Source: Adineta steineri (taxonomy: Eukaryota; Rotifera; Eurotatoria; Adinetida; Adinetidae). From it: 64,000 bases of DNA. This document shows, piece after piece, positions 22,096-30,981 of the stretch (its first letter is position 1; every line of letters begins with the position of its first letter). Where the stretch lies: NCBI GenBank assembly GCA_905250115.1, contig CAJNOI010000240.1, positions 1 to 64,000 on the forward strand, given 5' to 3'. The position numbers were made by a program, and so were the translations under genes. Below the pieces are notes generated by a model. The model worked only from the letters and a program-made list of their open reading frames with translations, searched no databases and was not told where the DNA came from.

Positions 22096-23638
22096 AGTTT
22101 GTTAATTACTCGGAGCACTAAGTAACGATCTATTAAGAGATATAAAAATTCGAAAGAATAAGAAAAAGTAGTAGGAAAGTAAAACTCACTTAATATATTA
22201 GAAAACTTCCCGACTGCAGGTAAATTGAATTTTAAATTTCTATTATCAACTAGAACCTAATATTATTCTTTGACTTAAAACAACATAAGTATTGTTTATT
22301 GATGAGTATTCATATTTGAAATTTTATTCCGTGAAAGATTTGGATATTGATTGACAAAATCAATGCACAGTTATTGAACGAATTTATATTTCTTGTATAG
22401 TAACAATTTGTTTTAAAATAACCAAAATATAGCCGGTTACTTTATCAATTTTATTTTAGATTTAAAGATTCAAGTACTCAAGGTACACAAAAAAAAATGA
22501 CTTTCACATCCAATTATCATCATATGCGTTAAAACTGCAAGCGGTCGCTTTAGTGAAATTAAATTTAATTCGAATTTCTAAAAATGAAAGGAAACGTGAA
22601 AGCCTATATGAGCAAATGGATTTACCCACTGAACAAGACAAAAAATATAGTCAATATAAAGTATTTTTATCAAAGCAATCTCAAGCAACAAATACTGTAG
22701 AACATATGAAGTAAAATGAATTAGGTAGTACAAATCAGTCTAAACAAAATAACTAAGTGTTAAACATATCGAATGAAGATATGTATCCAGAGAGAGAGAC
22801 AGAAGTTTTAAATTTATTCTGTGAATTCATTCTTGAAAATACAACATATATTAAAATACAAAGACAAAAACTATTGTTAGTGATTAGAATTATTAAAAAT
22901 ATAGGTTGAAAAGCTAGTAATTAAATACTAGTTTCAGAATTCTTGTGTAATATATTCAGAAATTTGATTGGTTTAAATCGACAGAACTTTTTATTCTTTT
23001 TTTAGAAATTTTTATATGCGATATTTTGCTGTTGACCATTCATTTACAGTTATTTTTTCCAATTATTTTGGATATTGCGTTGGATACAGTTCAAAAAAAG
23101 AAAAAAAAAATCGAAGATGGATGTACGATACTTGTATATTATTTTACCATATATCAAGAAATTTAATAACTTTGTGGTTTATGGGCTAGAAATTGCTCAT
23201 TTAGTGCACGAATAGACAATCATTATCGATTATTGCGATGCATTCTTCATTGTACTAGTCGTCCATTATATCCATTTGTTTGCTCTGTAAACATTGACAA
23301 CAACGGTGAAGCACATATAATTTTAACCAATACCACGGTTCGACATGCATGTGGGGAAAAGATTTCACGTCCAAGAAGAAATCCACTACGATTATTATTA
23401 AAGAAGCAATCTACTGATGGAGCATCTGTTTTTGGAGTCTATCAGGAAAGACTAACAACGCGAACAGTTGAAGAACCATGTGGTTGGTAAAACTCGTAGT
23501 GTCTTCCGAAAGATTAAGTCAGAAAGTTTAAGCGAATTTTTGTTAGATCCTGACCTTGACAAGGCACTTGATAGATTACGTGAACAATTCAATGATGACA
23601 TTAACAGTACTGGTCGAGTTAGAGGAACCAGAGACCGG

Positions 23639-24936
23639 CGGTATTGCAAAAATTTGATACCGTCTCGTACCGTGTACCGCGTCCGTCAGTACTCTACCGT
23701 ACCGCTTAGTTTTCTTTCAATACTATACCGTACCGTTACCGTATGAAGTTTATAGTATACCGTCTCGCGAAATACCGTACCGTCAGAACAATTTTTCTAG
23801 CTTGTTTTTAAACCGACTATTATCTGTTGTATTTCATATATAGATTACATTTTTGAAGAATGTTGACAACAAATACAAACTATGAACACATCAATAAAAA
23901 CAATGTCATATATTAGCTTGTACAAGCGTGACGCGATGACGTTTTGCCCACATTCTTATCAGTTATTCTGCTTTCATATATGAGCTAAAATATTCGCTCT
24001 TTCGTTTTAAGATAAACTTCTGCCTTTCCAACAATCTCTGAAAATATGAGTTTGTCTGGATGAGTTGTAGGAATATTGGATCATAAATACCGAGCACAAC
24101 GCGTTGGCGAAAAGAGACCATAAAATTGAGAGTGAGGTGATTATTCTTCTTCATTCGTACAATATATTCTATATTGAAAACTATGTTTCACTAAGATTTT
24201 ATAGCTAACACTGAGGTACTTAATCGAGGAAAATGTTTTTTTAAATATGTTTCATTCCTATGGAAGACCGCTTGCATGAATGTAACGCGATGACACAGCT
24301 AAATTTTTTGTACGCTGTAGTTTACTATAAATAAAACTGAGAAAACGATATTTCATTTGAATACTTTGCCTCATATAGTAAGATATTTCCTAGCATGTTC
24401 TCTGTCAGTCGAAGCTGGTTTAAATTTATTTTGTATTGATCCGATCTGTGAGACGTGGCAGTGGTATGATCTAGACAGAAATTCTACATAATTTTTTATT
24501 ACGAACTCGAGAAATGTGTTGAAAGATGAAAGATATAATTAATCATATATGCTAATGAAAATCAAAAAGTTTTTGATACATTTCGAGATGTGATTTAGAC
24601 GGTGGTGATGGAAAACTCTCAAAAGTATCGCTAAAAATTTCCACTTTTGAGGTGACACGTTACGCGTACAAGCTGATATATAAACAATATTTAAATAGAC
24701 ATAAAAAATATACAATAGATGTCTCTGAAAAACATTACCAAAAGACTTTTTGCTACTCACGGGAGAGCGATATAGCTATCTGATACCGCATACCGTCTCG
24801 TACCGCGGCCTATCGATACCGTCCTGTCCCGTTCCGTCCCGTCCCGTCCCGCCCTACTTCTTGTTTTTTCAATACCGTCCCGTCCCGAGACGGTACGGTA
24901 CGGTACAGTATTGATATCGCATCCCGCCGGTCTCTG
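23639..24936. mobile_element. hAT-like element inserted in the NOF-like gene
   Basis: 1298 bp with terminal inverted repeats CAGAGACCGGCGGTAT and, inverted, CAGAGACCGGCGGGAT, flanked by an 8-bp duplication AGAGGAAC (23631-23638) / AAAGGAAC (24937-24944) with one mismatch. Both subterminal regions are packed with TACCGT and CCCGT words (23660-23790 and 24780-24920), likely transposase-binding arrays by analogy with other hAT elements. The 1 kb middle has two short minus-strand frames (24154-23963, 24760-24539) that I cannot assign, so it is probably non-autonomous. Removing it leaves the host frame open across the junction. Confidence 0.8.
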
Positions 24937-25707
24937 AAAGGAACACGTCAGTATGTATCTAAATATCCTTCACAAGTTATAGTATTTTGTGAGTCTTCTA
25001 TTTGCTTATATGATACTCTATTGAAAGATAAAGATGTTATATTATCATGGGACTCGACGAGAACTGTTAGCCAAGGAAAAGAAAACTCACTTCACCTTTT
25101 ATGTTATGAATTGAATATAAAGCTTCCTGGGATCGTTTCTGCAAATTCGATAGTACCCATCATCTTCATGATTAGTGATTCGCATGTTTTAATAAACATA
25201 ATACATTGGATGCAGTTGTTCAAGTATAATTATCAACAAGTAAAGTTTTCGACATGCTTTCTCAACTAAATTCTAGATTGAATTTTTTTTTAGATTTTTA
25301 TTGGTAAAAAGTTTCCTAAACCAAATAATATCTTAAGTGATCGAGCTCAAATTTTCTTGGTTGCTGCTTTAGAAATATCGATTACCGAGACTATGAAGGA
25401 TTTCATAAACTGGACATATCGAATTGTAAATGATGAAGCGAGTGATTCAAACATTCAAATGACAAACATTCATGCTTGTCTTAGCCATGTTATGCTTGTC
25501 AGCATAGATCTTTATTCTTCTTTCATTACTGATCGTCGTTATGTTATAGGACACTAGAAAAATGGTCAATAAATTCATTACTGAATCATTACGTAATCTT
25601 GCTATGTGGAGTATAGCTCGTTTAATAAATACTTCAACGTGATGCGAGTTCAAAAGCAATTGAAAGTTAATATGTTCAATGTTTCTTGAAATGCATAGTG
25701 GTTGTGA

Positions 25708-25855
25708 CAAGGGAGGAAAAGCGAGACTTCATCTACTTCAAAACTTTTTTGAAGTACAGTGGAAGTACAGGGAAGTACGATGGGAGTACAGAGAAGCACA
25801 GGGGAATACAATGGGAGTACAACGGAAGTACAGAAGTATTGCTTTTTCGCCCTTG
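25708..25855. mobile_element. hAT-like micro-element with decamer interior (copy C)
   Basis: 148 bp, ends CAAGGGAGGAAAAGCGAG and inverted CAAGGGCGAAAAAGCAAT, perfect 8-bp target duplication GGTTGTGA (25700-25707, 25856-25863). The interior is about eight GAAGTACAGTG-like units of 9-12 bp. It sits in the damaged NOF-like coding sequence, and joining the flanks at one duplication copy keeps the frame open. The perfect duplication suggests this insertion is younger than the stops around it. Confidence 0.85.
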
Positions 25856-25939
25856 GGTTGTGATCATATCCATAAAGAACATCAAGATACTCTTCTAAAT
25901 AAAATAATGAAAATTAAATCTGATTCAAATTTCTGTTAA

Positions 25940-26830
25940 TGCCATTAAATCTAGCGATGGTCTTGAAGATATATGATACTTATTTACCAAAATCGATGAA
26001 AAAAAAGGTATAATAACTAACCAGTGAATTGATAGGTTTTTGACATTAATATACGTGAATTATTATAAGGAAAAGATATCAGAAAATACTAGTTAATTGT
26101 AGTAAGATAACGACAAACAAACCTTGATTTTCAATACATGTATCCATAAGAAATTAATAATAATTATAAGTAAAAGTTTTGACCTTTTCATTTTTTAACA
26201 TGCTCTTTTCTTTGTGTATGATCATTATCTGTACTAGATATCACATTAATAATTTTAAGAAAAACTATATTCTAATCCAGATTACATAGGAACTAAGTGA
26301 AGAATTATAAATAATATGAATATCATTACCATAACTATAATGATATTCTCACGGTAAAAACTCCAATGTAATTTTACTGTCAATGTATAAGTCATTATTT
26401 TAACCAAATTGAAAAGATCGAAAAATCTAATTATAATTATTTTTGATCGTTAATGTATATATACTTATTGAAAATAAAAGTATCGCTATCCGTATTCTAA
26501 TATAATTAATAAACTTTTGACTGAGAATTCCATTTTATGACTTTTCATATAAATGATATCCATAAAAAACACCATATAGATTTTTCACTTCGTTTGAGCA
26601 ACGCCTGTCTTACCTTTTATTTATCGTTCAGTCTGTATCGTTTGATTTAGAGTAATTTGCTGTACTTTATAAATATGATTATTATTATTTGTTCAAATCC
26701 GTAAGAAAAAGGAATTTCAAATGAAGATAGAAATACCTTTGTATTGAATACTTGAGATATAAACGCATGCAGCATGATTTGAAATTCGCACGAATAATTT
26801 TTCATTATTCATTATCTAATCTTAACTAAT
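25940..26830. other. AT-rich interval between damaged genes
   Basis: No coding signal. The 26340-26520 stretch is especially AT-rich. It separates the NOF-like block from the next damaged coding block, and it may be internal to one large transposon. Confidence 0.4.
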
Positions 26831-26893
26831 CTTACAGATAATCGTCGATGAAGAACAAGAAGAAACTACTACTGATTCACCATTTAAATCTAT

Positions 26894-28443
26894 CCCATGC
26901 CGCTCTTTTTTTCATAAAACCGTCGGTTGTGTTAAGAATCGGTGGTAAACCATGGTTACCGATCCGTTTCGACGAGTGAATTTCAGCGATGAAACGACAA
27001 AAGGAAAACAAACAATATATAATGATATAAAAAATTAGAAATAATCATCAATATGATTAGAATTCTCTTGTTCTACTTATTTTATCAAGATTTAAAGAAA
27101 CAAAACTCATATTTGAAAGCTATACCAAGATGTCGCTTTTTTCTTTTTCATTGGATCGATTGAAGTTGTTCAAGACTTGTTCATTAGATAAAGGACATAA
27201 TGAATGAATCGATTGTCGAAAATAACTTTTTAAGTTTATAATATTTATGTATATGATTTTCATTTTTGTTCGTTAATTTGTCTAGATTTCAAGATCAGTG
27301 TCACATTAAATGATAATCAATTTGGCGATGAAAATATTATCGTTGAGGATTTACCATTTATATCTACGTTAGTGAGTTATATTTACTAGGTTCTGCTTAT
27401 GAGCGTTTAGCTGTTGTGTTTTTTAGATTTATGTAAATTCAGAAGGAGCATCTGTAAATCTGCGTCAGTTATATGGTGCTCAAACTCACATGGGTCGTTA
27501 TGTTGCACTTGTAATGGATAGGTTATTGACGGTAGAAGGAATAACAATCACTACTAACGATGAATTGTTAAAAGATAAACGATTCTTAATTATTAAAAGT
27601 AAAACAAAAATCAGTTTTTATCGTAGTCACTTCTTAAGTTTGGTTTTATTTAGAAGCAGTTTGAACAAGATTCGAGCTGAATCATTAAATGTTACAGTCT
27701 AAATGAGCAACCTTGCACGAATGCGTTCTTCAAATGAGACGCAATGAATTGAAGAAAGAAAGTAGTGCTGGTAATATAACAATGCAACCTGTATCACAAG
27801 TGGCATTACAAGACGATTTTGATGACTTTATCGGTTCATTTGCAAATTAAAAAGATTCTTGTTAAATACTTTTTTTATTTTTATTTTCTTGTTTCAACTG
27901 TTTTTACTTTATCAAAAACATTCATTTCTTACATGTTATATGATTATTGTTATAATATGTAATACTTCTTTGCCAACTGTTTTTATCGTATAGTCATAGT
28001 CAGAATTGCAGAACATGTACTTGATTAATGTCATTTTATGTAATAATTCGTGTTTTTATAGACGCGTTCTTCCTGTGTCAAAAATATAATTTACGCGTCT
28101 TTATCGTTTGTCTCAATACAAGTTAAGTTTGTTGAACATGTATAATACAAAATAATGATAAGTGATTTTTGTATTTCAATAATTTAGAATGCTCTTTTAT
28201 TGGTATGCTAGAGGTCGATTTTGATGATATTTAAATAAAGTCTAACTGAAAGCTGGGTTTGAATTGAAACTTTTACTGTAGGCTAGATTCGATCCTAACT
28301 TATCAGTAAGAGCATGAAGAAAATCGCCGGTGGAATGCATTTACCAGCGATTAACTGCGGTAATCGAAACTGTTAAGCGCCTAGTTCACCGGACGGTTAT
28401 CGGCGGTTAACTGACGGTTTTGAAGCGGTTTGTGTGGCATGGG
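26894..28443. mobile_element. Inverted-repeat element carrying a BEN-like ORF relic
   Basis: CCCATGCCGC...AAAACCGTCGGTT at 26894-26928 recurs inverted at about 28405-28443 (AACTGACGGTTTT...GGCATGGG), imperfectly. The pieces of coding sequence on either side (26838-26893 and 28443 onward) read as one protein, which suggests insertion into that gene. I could not align a convincing target duplication. Inside lies the small damaged gene at 27288-27850. Confidence 0.45.
27288..27850 (+). pseudogene. Small damaged gene, possibly BEN-domain-like
   Basis: Three coding pieces separated by short GT...AG introns: about 27288-27370, 27426-27600 and 27655-27850. The middle piece (VNLRQLYGAQTHMGRYVALVMDRLLTVE) has the spacing of a BEN domain, but the match is weak. 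The last piece contains in-frame TGA at 27663 and 27705 and TAA at 27687, and ends DDFDDFIGSFAN before TAA. Probably cargo or transposon-encoded DNA-binding protein, now dead. Confidence 0.35.
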
Positions 28444-29539
28444 ATTATTACCCAAATATATTTTGATGCACTCAGTACTTGTGGTATATCAAAAGTAGAC
28501 GCACTCGATAAAAATTGTCGAGGAATTTTAAAATGGTTTCAGTATTTGATCAAATTCTTCATGGCTACTCTGATAATATGGTCTATTTTATTATTAGGTA
28601 AGACTATCGTATTAATATATCTAGTATGAAAATCAGTGACGTTTATTTTTAAAGATGATCTAACTCGTCATCCCCGTAGAATGGTTCGTTCTTTCGAACG
28701 AATCTTAGGTAAAACTCCTGAACAACGTACAACAGAAATAAGTGAACGATGAATGCGTATGTTGAAACGTATACAAATAGGTATAATATATGCTATTTCT
28801 CGAGTTTAACTCGAAATAGAAAAAACAAGACTAGAAAAGTATTAATATTTACTGTTTATGAGAAAAACAAAGTTTAATCTTGAAAAAATATTAAAGAAAT
28901 ATAGTTTATATTACCGACGATGAAACTCATATACACATTGATATAATGTCATTCTATGGAATGAATATATTATTATTCTAGAGAATAGTTTTAAAATGAA
29001 CAGAAAAAGTTTTCTTATTACTATCGCTAACAACGTACTGCAATATATAAATAGTTTTTGATCTTATTCTTACAGACTAATAAACAATTAATGTTTACTT
29101 GATTTTATTATACCGACAAACAGAACAAAAATTGAACATTTATATACAACAGGATTAAGATTAGTTTACAGTTTGTATGGATGGGATGATTATACAACTC
29201 TTGTATTATGTAGAGATTTCTCACCAGTTGATTATCTTTATAGATACTGGCTGAAATTTATGAAAGATCTAGAAGAATCTTCCGAAGCATTAGTATTTCA
29301 ACAAGTATGGACCGCTTATATAATAGCCTGAATACCATCGATTGATATTTATAAGTCTATGGAATTTCGAAAAATTAGTAAATTTGTAAATAGACTATCT
29401 AAAAATGCTCAACATATTAAGATTGATATTCTTAACTTCTTTGAAAAACATAATAAACAATACTTGTTCTTTAAAAATTCATCGTCAGCAATTGAATATT
29501 TTGTTCTAAAATACTTTCCGGTCTATCCTCCGTAAGAAT

Positions 29540-30128
29540 ATAAAGAAAAATAAATAAATAAAATAAACTACATTTATGAAAGGTCGTAGAAAATGAATAA
29601 AATTATATCCTTCTCGTATATTTATCGGTTTTATCATTCGTTACACTTATGTCTAGACATGCTTTCTCTTTTCTTTTTCTTCTTCTATTTCTCCTGTATC
29701 TCTTTTTCTTTACATACTTCTTTATTTTTATTTTTCTCTTTGCTGATATTATTTAAGTAAATATAGAATATTCAAAGTAGTTATAACTTGTTAACCTTAT
29801 AAAGGAACAATAAAATATATTTAAAAAAAAACTAATATACAATGTATCCAGAGTAAAAAATTCCGTTATAATTTCATCGAGTTGAATAAAGTCTAATAAA
29901 ATTTCGATAAGAACCAAGAATACTTATTACTCAAATTGATTAGATGATTCATGTAAGTATTTTGTTAAGTTTCTATAAAATTACCATCGAATACGACAGG
30001 TATTTAAGTACTTTATTTATTTTTAATTATTAAAGGTAATCGAGTACACATTCGTCTTGAATAATTCCTGATATGTTAATAATGATTGATGAATCTACAA
30101 TGATCCTAATCATGTATTGTTCAACATC
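29540..30128. other. Intergenic, nothing seen
   Basis: AT-rich, with pyrimidine-rich runs near 29660-29740. No supportable gene. Confidence 0.5.
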
Positions 30129-30132
30129 TTAA

Positions 30133-30510
30133 CCCTTTCCGGCCGGATGATGCCAAATGGCAACATTGAGATAATGTTGTACTGATAAAATTTTTCAAAC
30201 CAATGCCGAATACCATTCTAATATTACGATAATTAAGGGTACATATCATATAGTCTACCGACTTCTCATTCGATATGAATATCCATGCCTTTTGGAAAAT
30301 AGCCCAGTACATACTAATTAGCATGAAAGACAGCATTATCAGAAATTATCGTTTCTCGATGACTTTAGGAAATTGAATATGTTAGCTTGTAATTCTAAAA
30401 AAATTCCTATTTTACCCTTAGTACAAATATCCACTAATAAGAGAATTTTGTTGGTATATAACATCAAAAAAACGAAAATGTTGCCTTTTGGCAACTCCCG
30501 GCTGAAAGGG
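30133..30510. mobile_element. piggyBac-like MITE
   Basis: 378 bp. Left end CCCTTTCCGGCCGGATG after TTAA (30129-30132). Right end, inverted, CCCTTTCAGCCGGGAG, followed by GTCAA in place of TTAA, so the right target is mutated or lost. Subterminal palindromes TGCCAAATGGCA and TTGCCTTTTGGCAA lie next to the ends. Same end family as 8006-8176. It lies 470 bp upstream of the piggyBac transposase ORF but is a complete short element, not that gene's own left end. Confidence 0.7.
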
Positions 30511-30981
30511 GTCAAAAATTTTTAAATTTATTACGAAGCTTCGGCGGCATTTTTTAATGATTGTAACAGATCATCAACTCTAAATAATAGTTTAATAGTA
30601 TATTGCTATTCGATCAGTCGTAGAAACGTTAACTATTGAGTATGAGAAGCAATAAGGAGACCCTCAGCTACAATCACTAACTGATAATTCTAAAATATTG
30701 AACTGAAAAAAAAACACAAAATGATGCGCTGACCTAAATATCTTATTTAATTTACTGTCGCCATCTGGTGAAATACGTTTTTACTGGCGAATAACGCAAC
30801 CTTTCATTATATTTCTATGAAAAATCGTTGAAACTGTCAATTTCACCTGTCAAAATTAAAACCAAAGTCGTACAAATTCGTTTTTTTATTGGAATTTTGC
30901 TTCAAATATATTTAAAGTGACGTGAGTTATTACTAGGATTGAAAAGAATATTGTGGATTTTTATCTGATTATCTTTTAGAC

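Larger units (their letters stand above)
22560..25930 (+). pseudogene. NOF-like (MULE superfamily) transposase, broken and twice invaded
   Basis: Pieces of one long coding sequence. A weak N-terminal part (22560-22860) has stops. At 23160-23490 comes a stretch with HACGEKISRPRRNPLR and VYQERL, then a frame change near 23470-23490 and continuation to 23638. After a 1.3 kb hAT insertion (23639-24936) the same frame resumes with LSWDSTRT (first Asp block), IIHWMQLF, an apparent intron (25237-25294), LSDRAQIFLVAALEI (second Asp block) and HACLSHVML. A second intron (about 25498-25550) and two in-frame TGA codons (25640, 25661) follow, then the micro-element 25708-25855, after which the frame continues to about 25930. 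The order Asp, Asp, C..H resembles NOF-FB type MULE transposases. Assignment is by motif resemblance. Confidence 0.5.
26838..29532 (+). pseudogene. Unrecognised multi-exon pseudogene
   Basis: Discontinuous coding pieces: 26838-26893 (IIVDEEQEETTTDSPFK), then after an inserted inverted-repeat element 28443-28550 (YFDALSTCGISKVDALDK), then 28650-28780 (HPRRMVRSFERILGKTPEQR) and 29110-29532 (YRYWLKFMKDLEE, LSKNAQHIKIDILNFFEKHN, ending near a poly-A-rich tail). In-frame TGA codons lie at 28750 and 29329, where Trp would fit. GT/AG borders are visible near 28780. I do not recognise the family. It could be a second gene of the same large transposon as the NOF-like transposase, or an unrelated decayed host gene. 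Confidence 0.35.

Noticed and set aside
22560..29532. TGA read as Trp (alternative genetic code or recoding)
   Set aside because: The same blocks also use TGG, contain TAA stops and a frameshift, and the window's intact genes use TGG for Trp, so mutation is the simpler reading.
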